Assembly (NCBI RefSeq): GCF_945859685.1
Contig: NC_079147.1
Location: forward strand, 70,772,946 to 70,836,945
Direction of reading: 5' to 3'
DNA: 64,000 nucleotides
DNA from: Eupeodes corollae
Taxonomy: Eukaryota > Arthropoda > Insecta > Diptera > Syrphidae
The position numbers and the translations under genes were made by a program. Of this stretch, positions 1-11,065 are shown piece by piece; the first letter of the stretch is position 1, and each line of letters begins with the position of its first letter. The notes under the pieces are model-generated. The model was not told the DNA's origin, ran no database searches, and saw nothing but the letters and a program-made list of their open reading frames with translations.

Positions 1-110
1 AGTTTAAGTTTAAGTTTAAGTTTAAGTTTAAGTTTAAGTTTAAGTTTAAGTTTAAGTTTAAGTTTAAGTTTAAGTTTAAGTTTAAGTTTAAGTTTAAGTT
101 TAAGTTTAAG
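1..110. repeat. (AGTTTA)n microsatellite
   Basis: About 18 perfect tandem copies of the hexamer AGTTTA run from the window edge and end where GTGTTG begins. The array probably continues to the left. It contains no coding potential. Confidence 0.97.
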
Positions 111-1640
111 GTGTTGTTTCGTTTGGATATTTTTTGCTGTAATAAAATCCTCCACTTGCAAAATGTGTATGAGCATGTATTGGCATACAACAAACAAAAT
201 GCACAAACTATAGTTCCTAAAAAAACATTTAATGTCTATGAAACTCCTAGACAATGTTTTGATAGAAGCATCGCCTAATAAAACACATTCAATGAAATAA
301 AGTCCCTTCTGCCATTCAAAATCACGACAATCTTTGACACCCTTGCGCCGATGATGGCGTTGTTTATATAAAATGCAAGTTGTATCTCTTCTTCGTAACG
401 CGCCAAAACAAATATCACGCGACCGGCAAAAGCAATATGATACTCATCCCCATTAAAGAAAACAAGTCCGCAAAATGGATGAATGATATTTTTTGTCAAA
501 AGTCAGATATAAAGACTTGTATCCTAAAACATAGCCCATCTGGTATAAGAATGCTCTTTAAAACATATGAGGTGGTGCTATTAACTTATTACGAGGAGTG
601 CCCTTAATGCCTTATAAAAATATAGAACAAAAGGGCGTTCGAAAGCGGACAGCGAGCGGTGGCGGCAAACTTTTACATTCATGCTCATATAGTTCACATG
701 GTGATTATAATACGGAGCGACAAATCGTTCATAAAGATCTAAATGCACTTCACAGAATAAAGCTTATAACACGGCTTCATTCAAAGGTCTTTACATGAAG
801 GAAGGTGCCGCTGCAGTTGCTACTATTTTGAGTGTGTTATTGCAGATATGGATAGTGCGGCCACAGCGTCGGTAGCGGCTAGTAGAGTTTCTCTAGACAG
901 TCTGGAAGCATCTCGGCTTTTCCGGTTTTTGTGGGTAAGCATGTTTTATTTGAAAACTCTGTTGAATGTAGGTTATGATATGGATAATGTGCCGCGTTAT
1001 GTGTCGGAACAATTCCTACGGAAGTTGAACGTTAACATCAAAGAGATTTAGGAGAAGGAAGTTAAAATGGATCAAATGGTGAAGATATCGATGCTTACAG
1101 CAGCTGGTATTCAGTTTTGTTGTCATTGTTGAGAATCTTTCAGATTTAAGAACAAAAACGGCTTCAACACAGAGATTCCTTATTTGAAAATAAATTTGCC
1201 TGCCATATTTAATTTATTTAAATTTGAAATATATGAGGCTTTTGCAATAAGGACATCCTAATTTTAGCACTTGATAGCGGCTCTATTGTTGAAGCTACAA
1301 CGGGTGAATTGGAGGTCATTTATTGAGACTTCATTCTAAAGTACTATGGATAGATATAGCCTTCAAAACTACGTGTAGTGATAACGTATTGCACCCAATT
1401 ATAGATCGTCATAAGTGTCAATGTCCAAGAAGAGTGAAACAGTAGTTAAATAAATGGGTTTTAATTTAAACCCTCCACGAGATGAGGGAGAGATGCCACG
1501 CCACAATTAAAAGCTTAAGAAATCAAATAAGAAATACATCAATGCATTCTTGTAACACGTATTTACTACACAAAACTCTGAAAGTGGACAAAGCAACCTT
1601 TAACTCGCTTCCGCATGAACTTTTGGCAGTAGACTAAAAC
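111..1640. other. Unassigned region with fragmentary open frames
   Basis: No family was recognised here. Two stretches look less random than the rest. On the minus strand, 275-499 encodes 74 aa containing FNGDEYHIAFAGRVIFVLAR, but an in-frame stop lies just upstream. On the plus strand, an AG acceptor-like site at 831-845 (GTGTGTTATTGCAG) is followed by ATG at 848 and 29 open codons ending at a donor-like TGG|GTAAGC after 934. The pieces could be a decayed transposon or one short exon. Neither reading is proven. Confidence 0.3.
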
Positions 1641-1649
1641 AATTTCATA

Positions 1650-2078
1650 TACAGGGTCTTGCAAAAAGATGTCCCATATTTTAAAAGGCAATGACAAATA
1701 AATAAACAATTTAACAGAAACATTTTATTGAATTTTTAAATTAAATACATTAATTAATTATTTTTAAATTACATTAAATAAAATAATTACTTAGTTTCAA
1801 AAATTATATCCGTTAAATATTGTCCTCTATTATTAATACATTTACGGAGATTTTCCCGGAAGTTTACCATTGCTCGTCGAGTCATTTGTGCTTTAATGGC
1901 GCGATTGCCTCCTTAAGTGCTTCCAAAGATGTTGGGCGATGAGTGTAGATTTGGGCCTTTAAATGTCCCCAAAGAAAAAAATCTCAAGCTGATAAATCGG
2001 GGGACCTTGGTGGTGACCCAGACAAAACCGATCAAAAATTTGAAGATAAGCGATTAAAGAAAAGGCCATGTACGTTGC
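1650..2078 (-). pseudogene. Tc1/mariner transposase, C-terminal remnant
   Basis: The minus strand, read across stops and frameshifts, resembles the C-terminal end of a Tc1/mariner transposase. It carries the last catalytic block (proline-rich, then LSA.DFFLWGHLKAQIYTH-like), a segment like SLEALKEAI, and a terminal DIIF-like end. The left edge ACAGGGTCTTGCAAAAAGAT at 1651 looks like a mariner terminal inverted repeat. No intact open frame survives and the N-terminal half is missing. The assignment rests on protein similarity read by eye, so the subfamily is uncertain. Confidence 0.6.
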
Positions 2079-2145
2079 ACAATTTTCAGTATTTCTGATG
2101 ATGATGAGTAATGTCAGGAAACTAAATTTTCGAAATTTGGCCGCA

Positions 2146-2590
2146 TCAACGACATTTGTAAAAAACAGGTGATGTTTTGAAAGTGTGGTTTTTAGCTTTA
2201 CTATTATAATTTTTTTTATAGTAATTGTGCCTTATGGCAGCAATAACGCGCCGAATATTCTTTTTCAAGGCGTCAAAAGCCTCTGGATAATCTGCGTAGA
2301 CAAGCTTTTTCACATACACCACACATCCACGAAGTGAGATAATGCGCTTACCAAAAGTTTCCTTTAACAAATCACTTGTTTTTTTGGCTATATGTACGTC
2401 AACATCTTCCAATTCAGGCACGAAAAAGTCATTAATCATGGTCTCCGTTAATTGTAACATTATCTCCGGCTTCATTTTTGGAAAAAAAAATATGGACTAG
2501 AGCACACAAAACCAAGACTTTTCGATTATGTACCAGCGTCTCAATAAGGGCTTGTGGATTATGATCACTCCAAATGCGACTAAATATGTG
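2146..2590 (-). pseudogene. Degenerate mariner transposase (rosa-like family)
   Basis: The open part (2146-2475) encodes 109 aa that follow the mariner C-terminal half in order: FFVPELEDVDV, then LLKETFGKRIISLRG, then YVKKLVYADYPEAFDALKKN. Upstream, minus-strand codons at about 2530-2590 read RIWSDHNPQALIET, the block that follows the first catalytic Asp in this family. Two catalytic blocks are deleted: WFQQDGATCHT and the proline-rich block with the last acidic residue. It is the same family as the better copy at 61.7-62.9 kb. It is a dead, internally deleted relic lying directly against the left end of an RTE copy. Confidence 0.7.
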
Positions 2591-2607
2591 CTTTATCTAT
2601 TTATCTA

Positions 2608-5079
2608 TCCTCTGTCTATCAACTCCTACTCTCACCTCCCCGCGGTGAACATCGGGTGCCTAGTGCTTCAACTTGAGATTTGGTTCCAACCCCAGTGGAA
2701 AGTTGTTGGGGGCAGCAAACGAAAGAGGGGGGAGAGGTGTTTCCACTAAGGCACCTCTCCTTATCCAGGCGGCAGCGGAAGAATTCTCGAGATGGAATCA
2801 ACGGTGGCGTCTACAGTTCCAGTAAGGTGAACACCTTATAGGGCTTCTTCGACATATTCGGAGCCCAGGCCTCTAAGTAGCGTTTTATCCTGCTCCCCTT
2901 CCTTGGAGTTATACTAAGAATCTGGCCCTCCAGGTTGGGGGTTGTGCCGTTGGGGTGACTTCCTGGCCACGTAAAAAATACCTTTAGTCTCGAAGCACCA
3001 ACAAGCCTCGGATACATACGGATTCACTGTTGACAACCTACGCAAACGAAATAAGGACAACGAACTTCGGATCTGTACGTGCAATGTTAGGTACCTTAAC
3101 AGACCACCTGCAGCCGAACGATTAGCGGAAGCCCTAAACTGCTGTAAGACAGATATTACCGCCATCCATGAAGTGCGATGGGATTGACCGGGCAAACGCA
3201 AACTAAAAGACTGCGATATCTACTACGGCTACTGCTACCGATAACAAAGACAGCGTCTATTTGGGTGGGGATTTGTTGTTGGAACTAGACTCAAGCAAAA
3301 AGTCGCAATCCGCATCAAGGCTCAATTCGCCAACATAAGCCTAATATGCATGCAAGCCCCAACAGAGGAGAAAGATGAAGGCACCAAAGACATATTCTTC
3401 GAGCAAGACTTATGAGCAGTACCCTGGCTATGACAATAGAATTATCTTAAGAGATTTTAACGCTAAGCTAGGAAGAGAAGACATCTTTGGTGGCACAATC
3501 GGCAGATACACGGCACCACCTACGGCAACGGATTCAGGCTGATCGATTTCGCTGCGGGGCGAGACGTTCTGGTAGCTAGTACGCAGTTCACACATCTTAA
3601 TATCCACAAGGAGACATGGAAATCTTCCGATCAATCAACCGTCAACCAGATTGACCACATTGCGATCGACTCACGACACTTCTCCAGTATCCAGGATATT
3701 CGAACATTCCGAGAGGCCAACATTGACTCGGACCACTACCTCGTTGTAGCCAAGGTGCGGCTACGGATATCCCGATCCATGCCAAAACAAGGAAGTACTG
3801 TGAGAAGATTCGACGTTAGACGGCTACAATCGCAAGAGAATGTCATGTCCTTTTCCGACCGAGTCTCTAATAACCTCTTAAGGAGTCTTTTGCTGCCTGC
3901 ATTAAGCATTGAAAACCAGTGGCAACATTGCCTTTGTAGCCATAAGAGATGATGCCTCTGAAGTGCTACATTTCAACAAGAGGCATACAAAACGGCGCTG
4001 CACAAAAGGACTAGATCTGCTCGCGAGCTCAACGAGCAGAAGAGGAGAGAGGAACACCGGCTTCTTAGATTGAAAAAAAGAGAGCATGAGAAGCGCGCAA
4101 TCAAGGAGATAGAGAGATGTCACAACAGGAATGATGTTTGTAAATTTTACCAAAAGGTAAAAAAAAGCCTCCCAAGGGTATAAGCCACGAACCGAAGCCT
4201 GTAAAGACGATCAGGGGAACATCGTAGTAGAACCGCAGTCGATACTGAGAATATGGAAAGATCACTTCTCCAAATTATATAACGGCGATGACGAACCGAA
4301 TTCCGCTGTAAGGGATATAGAACCACTCAACCTCGGCGACGCAGATCAACAATTCCGCCTACCCGACCTTGACGAAGTGAAGGTAGCTATATCTAAACTT
4401 AAGTCAAACAAAGCTGCTGGAGCTGACGGCATTGCTGCCGAACTATTCAAGGCAGTAGGCGATGACTTGGTACGTAGCATGCACCAACTCATCTGCAAGA
4501 TGAAGAAAGCATGCATGATGAGTGGAATCTCAGCATAGTGCGTCCGATACATGAGAAAGGAGACCCTCTAAGCTGCGCCAACTACAGAGGCATCAGTCTC
4601 CTTAACATTGCGTAAAAGATAATCTCTGCCGTATTATGTGAACGTCTGTAGCCATTCGTCAACAACCTGATTGGTCCTTATCAGTGTGGCTTCACACCAG
4701 GAAAGTCCACTATCGACCAAATATTCACACTACGGAAGATCTCCGATCAATGATTTTAAAGCCGCGTATGACAGCATCTATAGGGAAGAGCTCTGCAGAG
4801 CAATGTCTAGTTTTAGCATCCCTTTCAAACTTATCCGTTTGTGCAGAATGACAATGGAGAATGAACGCTGCTCTATCAAGGTCGGAAAAGATCTCACCGA
4901 TGCATTTGATGTCAAAAAAGGTTTTAGACAAGGCGATGCACTGTCATGCGACTTCTTCAACATCGTTCTGGAAAGAATTGTGTAAAACTCAACCGTCAAC
5001 ACTAGAGGCACAATCTTCCAAAGGTCCATCCAATTACTCGGATATGCAGATGATATTGACATAATTGGAAGATCATGGG
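2608..5079 (+). pseudogene. RTE-clade retrotransposon (copy A1), 5' part
   Basis: This is the left part of a non-LTR retrotransposon later split by a BEL element. The apurinic-type endonuclease is recognisable across broken frames: RICT-N-R opening block near 3070, FANISLIC near 3330, DFNAKLGREDIFGG near 3460 (the preceding conserved Gly is Arg), and the terminal DSDHYLVVA near 3730. A basic linker follows, then reverse transcriptase with SNKAAGADGIAAELF (about 4400), DFKAAYDSIYREEL (about 4755), FRQGDALSCDFFN (about 4920) and YADDIDIIG (about 5045). Many stops and frameshifts make it non-functional. RTE membership is inferred from these motifs and from the short tandem-repeat 3' tail of the family. 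Confidence 0.85.
5075..5079. repeat. BEL target-site duplication, left copy (ATGGG)
   Basis: ATGGG directly precedes the left LTR and is repeated exactly at 11437-11441 after the right LTR. A 5-bp duplication is usual for BEL/Pao integrases. Confidence 0.93.
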
Positions 5080-5450
5080 TGTTTAATAAGAATGGACTGT
5101 ATGTAAAAATAGTTTGTAGTGTTTTATGTTGAATAAAAAAAAATGTTTGTGTAATGTTGTAGTGCAATAGTTTAATAAAATGTGTAATGTTTTTTTATAT
5201 ATGTCAATACAATAGTATACTTATGATGTGTGCTGTCCGATGGTCCAAATTGAAAAGGGAAGATTTAAGCAAGTTAATATTTAACATAGCCGATAAGAAA
5301 AATGAGCACAAAGCGGATTAAAAGATAAACTCACGTTACAGTGTTATTAATAAAAAAAGTGTGACAGCGTTAGATTAAATTGAGTGATAACATAGAATAA
5401 TATAGGGTATTATTTGTTATGTTGGGCAAATGTGCATCCGGTACTGAACA
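5080..5450 (-). repeat. BEL/Pao 3' LTR
   Basis: This 371-bp repeat matches 11066-11436 with a single visible substitution. On the minus strand it starts TGTTCAGTACC and ends ATTAAACA. It is the 3' LTR because the polypurine tract and the end of integrase adjoin its right edge at 5451. Confidence 0.96.
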
Positions 5451-5466
5451 TTCAGCCCCCCCTGGA
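5451..5466 (-). other. Polypurine tract of the BEL element
   Basis: On the minus strand CCAGGGGGGGCTGAA lies immediately before the 3' LTR. A G-rich purine run here is where plus-strand DNA priming is expected. The integrase stop codon (5452-5454) falls inside it. Confidence 0.75.
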
Positions 5467-6756
5467 AGACTCCGGTCTTTCAGTTATAGGCAAGGGAGCA
5501 ATTTTCACAATAGGCCTAATGTAGTCTCCAAACTGCGTATGTACTGTAACAATTCTGCATCTGTTGTCTTTGCCAGGATGGATTTTGATAATTCGGCCAA
5601 GAATCCATTTAGATGGAGGAAGATTTGGCTCCTTAAGTAAAACTATGTCATCTATGTTTATGTTAGGTTGACTCTTCTGCCACTTACGTCGATTTTGTAA
5701 AGACGTCAGATACTCCTGGTGCCACCGCCTCCAAAAGCCTTGCATCAAAGTCTGTAAGAGATACCAGTTAGTTTGTTTCGAAATATTTAAATTTAAAGAA
5801 TTTGGTTGTGGTATTGCAGAGTAGGAATCTCCAATCATAAAATGAGATGGAGATAAAGCAGTGGGTTCGTAGTCTGAGGTTTGCCACATAGGGCGTGAAT
5901 TGAGAAGACATTCGATTTTAGCTAACAGGGTGTACATTTCTTCGTATGTTAGTCTGTTTTCACCGATTACGCGTTTAATATGAGTTTTAACAGATTTTAC
6001 ACCAGCCTCCCACAACCCTCCAAAGTGGGGTGCAGAAGGTGGTATAAATTTCCAGGTGATATGGTCTTTAGAGAGATGATTTATTACAGCATTTTGATGC
6101 TGCTCACTAATGAGGAGGTTGTATAACTCCCCAAGCATTCGTTTAGCACCATGAAAGTTTGTCGCGTTATCACTCCATATCTCGATAGGCCTTCCACGAC
6201 GCGATATAAAACGATCTAAAGCTAAAAGGAATGCGTTTGACGATAGGTCACCGACGAGTTCAATATGAATTCCTTTAGTAACAAAGCATACAAAAATTGC
6301 TATGTACGATTTAACAAATTTTGGATTTCTCCCAGGAGCTAACCGCAGTGTTATTGGGCCCGCATAGTCACAACCAACCTTACTGAAAGGCCGCGAAAAC
6401 CGAACGCGCTCAACTGGGAGATCTCCCATGAATTGCACTGCAGACATTTTGCGCTGTCGAAGAAATTTAATACAGTCATGTACTATTTTTCTTAATAGAT
6501 ATCTGCAACCCAGTATATGAAAAGTTTGTTTTAAAATCGCGAATGCTAGGGACACGCCTGCATGCAGATGATGTTTATGAGTGTATTCAACGATTAGCTT
6601 AGTAACGCGGTGCGATTTGCATAAAATTATGGGATGTTTTTCATTATAAGATAAATCTGAGTAGTTTAGACGGCCACCGACACGAAGCACGTTATCACGA
6701 TCAAGAAACGGAGATAAGGATATTAGTTTGTTGCGTGAAGATAATTGTTTGCCATT
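5452..6756 (-). pseudogene. BEL/Pao integrase and C-terminal domain (frame-shifted from pol)
   Basis: The open frame runs from a stop at 6757-6759 to the stop at 5452. It begins with the LSPFLDRDN and LRVGGRL blocks that precede integrase in BEL/Pao elements. The N-terminal zinc-binding region keeps its histidines (HKHHLHAG) and one cysteine (HDCIKF), but the second cysteine of the usual CxxC is Phe. The catalytic core is complete: CDYAGPI, then IWSDNATNFHGAK, then HFGGLWEAGVKSVK with the Glu. The C-terminal part FWRRWHQEYLTSLQ to DIVLLKE matches the Pao-type C-terminal domain. The frame lies -1 relative to gag-pol and overlaps it by about 34 nt, consistent with a one-base deletion. Confidence 0.9.
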
Positions 6757-9700
6757 CTAAGAATCATAATTTCAGAAAAAAATGATGAATTTTGAGCGTA
6801 TTTTATTAATCGAGTCTTTGATTCTGCAATTTCGTCTGTTGAGAGATAATTACAATTATTACCTTTGGGTAAATGCAAATAGTTTCTAATAAAACGAAAA
6901 ATATATGCCAGAACGCGAACGGATTTCATCCAATCTGAAGAATTAGCAATAATTTCTTGAAGAATAGTATCACTTGTTAAATTAGACAGAAATACCTGGA
7001 CCTTGTTTGACTTCCGTTCTTCCAATTTATCAACTGGTATCTCTTGTATACCACATTCTGATTCTGGCCATTCGTGAGATTCTTTGCAGAGCCAAGATGG
7101 ACCCATCCACCAGATTTCCGTAGACTTAAGAAAAGACGGTGGGATTCCACGTGATGCAACGTCAGCCGGATTACATGCAGAACGAACGTGATTCCATGAT
7201 TTGAGCGGGATTGACGATAGGATCTCTGATGTCCGGTTACCAATGAAGACCGACCACTTTTTGGGAGGTGCAGACAGCCAATGGAGAACAATTGAAGAGT
7301 CTGTCCATGCAAATACTCTTAGATCACTAGCCTGCAAAGATAATTTTATTTTGTTGACGAGACGTGTTAAAAGAACAGCTCCGCAAAGCTCAAGTCTTGG
7401 CAGAGAGAGAATCTTTATTGGAGCGACCTTGCTCTTGGCTGCCACCAATGAAACTGTTATCTCTCCAGAAACGCTGATGCTACGGCAATACACAACAGCT
7501 GCATATGCATCCAACGATGCATCGCAAAAGGCGTGTAGTTCACAATTAAATTTGTTGGTCCATATGAGCCTAGGAACTGAAATTGACTCGATTAAATGAA
7601 GTTCATCTCGGATAAGAGTCCAACGATGCGCTAGTTCATCCGGTAGCGTGTCATCCCAGCCTAACCTTTCCCGCCACAGGTCTTGGAAGAATATTTTGAT
7701 AGCGACGATGACGGGAGCGACGAATCCAAGTGGGTCAAATATTCGCGAAGCGTCAGAAAGTATTCGGCGTTTTGTACAAACTGATTGGCTTGGAAGATTT
7801 ACCTTGTAGGTAAAGCAATCCTTAGATGGACACCACTGTAACCCTAGAACCTTGATTATATTCGATGCTTCGAACTCAACTGGAGAAATTTCTCGCTGGT
7901 CTTCCGGTAGTGATAATAGAAGAGGCCAACAGTTAGTGGTCCATTTTCGAAGATTGAAACCTGCAGATTTGAGAACTTCCACAAGTTCATCTCGAAGAGC
8001 AATCAATTCCTCAATGGAATCAGCGCCGGTGATGACGTCATCGACATAAAAATCGTTTTCGATTATCGAAGAAACGCGAGGGTGGTTTTTTGAGGAATCT
8101 AACGCGAGTTGTTTAAGTGTTCGCACTGCCAAAAATGGGGCAGCAGAAGTACCATATGTCACGGTCAAAAGCTTGTAATGTTTTACAGGATCTTCGGGAC
8201 CTTCGCGCCAAACAATCCTTTGAAAATCGGTGTGATTTGGTGAAACCCATATTTGGCGGTACATCTTTTCGATGTCCCCCGAAAGAGTGTATAAATGGCG
8301 TCGACATCGAAGACATATGGAAAATATGTCGCGCTGAATTGTGGGGCCAACGAGAAGTGATTCATTTAACGAAGAATTGGTGTTGTGTGATTTAGCTGAG
8401 CCATCGAAAACGACGCGAACTTTGGTTGTACTACTGTCTCCTTTAAATACTGGGTGATGGGGTAAATAATAATGTGGTGTTATCTGCTGTAGTTCATCTA
8501 ACGGAATTTCCTTCATATGACCCAGCGCTAAGTACTCATTCAAAAAACTCGAATATTGTTTTTTAAGATCTGGATTGTATAAAAATCTCCGCTCAATAGA
8601 GTAAAGTCGATTTAAAGACAGACGAAAAGAATTGTCTGGTGAAATATTTGAAATTGACTTAAATGGCAACATAACGATGTATTTTCCATCTTCGTGACGG
8701 CGGTGTATTGAAACAAAATGCTCTTCAGCCTGTTGTTCCTCAATCGATAGAAGTGGTTCGTGATGAACTTCTTCTAATCGCCAAAAACGTTCTAAATCGA
8801 ATTCTTGTGAGTAATCTAGTTGGGTACAGTGAGTACTCACTTCCATAGCTTGTGAAGTATGCTGCTGACAGCTTCCTGCTATCACCCAGCCGAATATAGT
8901 CGGTATTGATTTAAGACCCCCTGTCACAGAAGGTTTCGAAGGTCCCTCAATAACGCTAAAGAATTTATCTGATCCAATTAAAACGTCTATTGGACCAGGC
9001 AAATTGAAATTTGGATCTGCCAAATTCATGGAAAGGAATGCAGTGAAATCGATATTGGTTATTGGAGCTGATGGAAGTAAAGATGTCAACTTTGAGATGA
9101 CGTAACAATCAATGTCAATAAAATTTGAATCATATCTCGACTGTAAAGTCAGGCTAACCAAACCATTGGTAACACCTGCAGATGTTGATGACATTCCCAT
9201 TATAGGAATACGAGAGTTTTTTCGAGGAAGTCCTAAGCGTTGCACACATTGCTCCGTTACGAAGGACACTTGTGATCCTGTGTCGAGAAGTACACGAAGG
9301 TTTTGATAAACTCCTTGCTTATCACAAACCTTTACTACAGCAGTAGGAATAATAGCACTAGCACGATGATTTGTTTTGATAGAGTGGTTAATCACAATAG
9401 GATCTACAGAGTCTTGAGGCGTCGAAGAAGAAGCAGAAGTAGCATGGTGTTGAATAGCAACCGGGTTTGACATTGAGCTTGTTGACGAAGTGTTTGTGTT
9501 ATGTGTAGGATGTACAAGAGTGTGGTGACGGGACGAGCACATCTTACACCGAAATGTTGAACGGCATTTGTTCGAAGCATGACCATTTCGAAGACAGTTA
9601 AAGCATAAACCTTTTTCTTTTACGAAATTACGACGGGCGTTTACATCTAAACGAATAAAAGTTTTACATAATGGAAGAATATGATCTTCCGTACACATTG

Positions 9701-10700
9701 GGCACACTACCTTGGTTTCCACTAAGTGTGTTCGAACACTATTTTGAGTTTTGGTAGATGTTTTGGAGGCACGAGTTGATGTATAGCAGGATTCCAAACA
9801 ACTACAACGATTTTCTAAGAACTCAACAAATTGCTCTATGGTACTACATTCGTCACTTGATGCACGTTCTTCAGCCCATGCCTGTTTGGTATCGTGGTCT
9901 AATTTTTGTAACAAAATAAAAATGAGCCAGGGATCTCTGGAGTTAGAATCAAGTGCCTTTAAGCCTCGTAGAGTCTCATCAGCACCATCTGTTAGTTTTC
10001 GAAGAGATTGCACGTTGGGAGAACTACACGATGGCAATGAAATAAAAGACTGAATGAACGATTTAATAATCAAATGTTTTTTATCGAAACGCGCCTCAAG
10101 TTTATCCCAAGCTTCTATGTAATTATTCTCGGTACAAGATATATGTTTAATTAGATTCGCGGCGTCGCCACCCAAGAACGATTTTAGATATTGAAATTTT
10201 TGAGTAGCGGTAATCGAAGGATTGCGATCAATTGTTCCCGTGAACAGATCCTTAAAACCCGGCCAGTCCTTATAGTCACCATTAAATGTAGGTATTTTAC
10301 ATTCTGGCAACTTTATCGTTTTAGCGTTGTGTGTTTGTGTCACATCCAATTTTTTTAGAAATAAAGTCTGCTGAGCAGCCAATTTCTCATCAATTGATTG
10401 ATCGGGATGAGTATTTGAGTTCGAAATTTGACGAATTGAAGTATTTATTAAAGAATGCGCTTGGCAGTACTTCTCTTCGTACTCGGCAAACTCTTGCTCA
10501 GGATCTGTGAAATCTTCATCATCACAAAAGTCAAACAACTTGTCTTGTAGAGCTGTGAAACTAGACCAGGCCTCCGTAAGACGTACCAAGTGAATTTCCA
10601 ACGAGTCAAGCGTTGTGGAATCACTAATGGATTGCGCAAATGATAATGCTCGAGTTATACATGCTTTAGCATGACCGCATTTCACTTTAATAACATTCAT
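6723..10700 (-). CDS. BEL/Pao gag-pol polyprotein (Gag, protease, RT, RNase H)
   Basis: I chose the ATG at 10700 (MNVIKVKCGHAKACIT), giving 1,325 aa. The frame is open 38 codons further upstream, but that stretch lies in the expected leader. A Pao-type Gag domain includes IPTFNGDYKDWPGF (about residue 137). A zinc-finger region includes the knuckle CFNCLRNGHASNKC (about 366-379). A retroviral-type aspartic protease shows LLDTGSQVSF (Asp at about 473). Reverse transcriptase shows VRVVFDGSAKS, LSGDIEKMYRQI and the catalytic FYVDD (about 884-888). The Pao peptidase/RNase H region shows FCDASLDAYAAVVY (about 1060) and AWTDSSIVLHWL. The frame has no internal stop, but it ends at 6723 before integrase because of the apparent one-base deletion near 6756. 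Confidence 0.93.
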   Translation of the reverse strand: MNVIKVKCGHAKACITRALSFAQSISDSTTLDSLEIHLVRLTEAWSSFTALQDKLFDFCDDEDFTDPEQEFAEYEEKYCQAHSLINTSIRQISNSNTHPDQSIDEKLAAQQTLFLKKLDVTQTHNAKTIKLPECKIPTFNGDYKDWPGFKDLFTGTIDRNPSITATQKFQYLKSFLGGDAANLIKHISCTENNYIEAWDKLEARFDKKHLIIKSFIQSFISLPSCSSPNVQSLRKLTDGADETLRGLKALDSNSRDPWLIFILLQKLDHDTKQAWAEERASSDECSTIEQFVEFLENRCSCLESCYTSTRASKTSTKTQNSVRTHLVETKVVCPMCTEDHILPLCKTFIRLDVNARRNFVKEKGLCFNCLRNGHASNKCRSTFRCKMCSSRHHTLVHPTHNTNTSSTSSMSNPVAIQHHATSASSSTPQDSVDPIVINHSIKTNHRASAIIPTAVVKVCDKQGVYQNLRVLLDTGSQVSFVTEQCVQRLGLPRKNSRIPIMGMSSTSAGVTNGLVSLTLQSRYDSNFIDIDCYVISKLTSLLPSAPITNIDFTAFLSMNLADPNFNLPGPIDVLIGSDKFFSVIEGPSKPSVTGGLKSIPTIFGWVIAGSCQQHTSQAMEVSTHCTQLDYSQEFDLERFWRLEEVHHEPLLSIEEQQAEEHFVSIHRRHEDGKYIVMLPFKSISNISPDNSFRLSLNRLYSIERRFLYNPDLKKQYSSFLNEYLALGHMKEIPLDELQQITPHYYLPHHPVFKGDSSTTKVRVVFDGSAKSHNTNSSLNESLLVGPTIQRDIFSICLRCRRHLYTLSGDIEKMYRQIWVSPNHTDFQRIVWREGPEDPVKHYKLLTVTYGTSAAPFLAVRTLKQLALDSSKNHPRVSSIIENDFYVDDVITGADSIEELIALRDELVEVLKSAGFNLRKWTTNCWPLLLSLPEDQREISPVEFEASNIIKVLGLQWCPSKDCFTYKVNLPSQSVCTKRRILSDASRIFDPLGFVAPVIVAIKIFFQDLWRERLGWDDTLPDELAHRWTLIRDELHLIESISVPRLIWTNKFNCELHAFCDASLDAYAAVVYCRSISVSGEITVSLVAAKSKVAPIKILSLPRLELCGAVLLTRLVNKIKLSLQASDLRVFAWTDSSIVLHWLSAPPKKWSVFIGNRTSEILSSIPLKSWNHVRSACNPADVASRGIPPSFLKSTEIWWMGPSWLCKESHEWPESECGIQEIPVDKLEERKSNKVQVFLSNLTSDTILQEIIANSSDWMKSVRVLAYIFRFIRNYLHLPKGNNCNYLSTDEIAESKTRLIKYAQNSSFFSEIMILRMANNYLHATN

Positions 10701-11045
10701 TTTTCTTAATTTGTTCGTAAAGTTGTTATTTAATGAACAAAAAGTTTGATTTTTTTTGTATAAAAAATTAATTTTAATCAAAGGTTTAAAGAAGTTCAAA
10801 AGAGTACCATGCAAAATACTATTTATTCATGCATTTGATTAATCATGCACATGTAAAAGTATGTATATATACCAATTGTATTTTGGTAGTTCTAATTACA
10901 AGGCATATAAATTAAAACATGTGATTTATATGCGACGATATAAAATTTGTTCACCGTTTTTCGATAATCGGCAGCAGTCATAAAAAATGGAATGTTAATT
11001 TAATTTACTTGCACTGATTTGATTTTTTAAATTTTAAATTCGGCT

Positions 11046-11065
11046 AAGCGAAGGACCAAAAAATA
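11046..11065 (-). other. Candidate tRNA primer-binding site of BEL element
   Basis: Inside the 5' LTR the minus strand reads TATTTTTTGGTCCTTCGC. TGGTCCTTCGC is complementary to a tRNA 3' end with CCA. It starts about 7 bases from the LTR edge. I did not assign the tRNA species. Confidence 0.6.

Noticed and set aside
3060..3770. Host craniofacial-development-like endonuclease gene
   Set aside because: The endonuclease blocks are part of an RTE element with RT downstream and a TAAG tail, and the frame is broken.
6723..6756. Programmed -1 frameshift joining pol and integrase
   Set aside because: No slippery heptamer in the overlap, and BEL/Pao elements normally encode pol and integrase in one frame. 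A one-base deletion explains it more simply.
6723..10814. Start of BEL gag-pol at 10814
   Set aside because: The first 38 codons are AT-rich and lie in the expected leader. The ATG at 10700 begins a protein that fits the family better.
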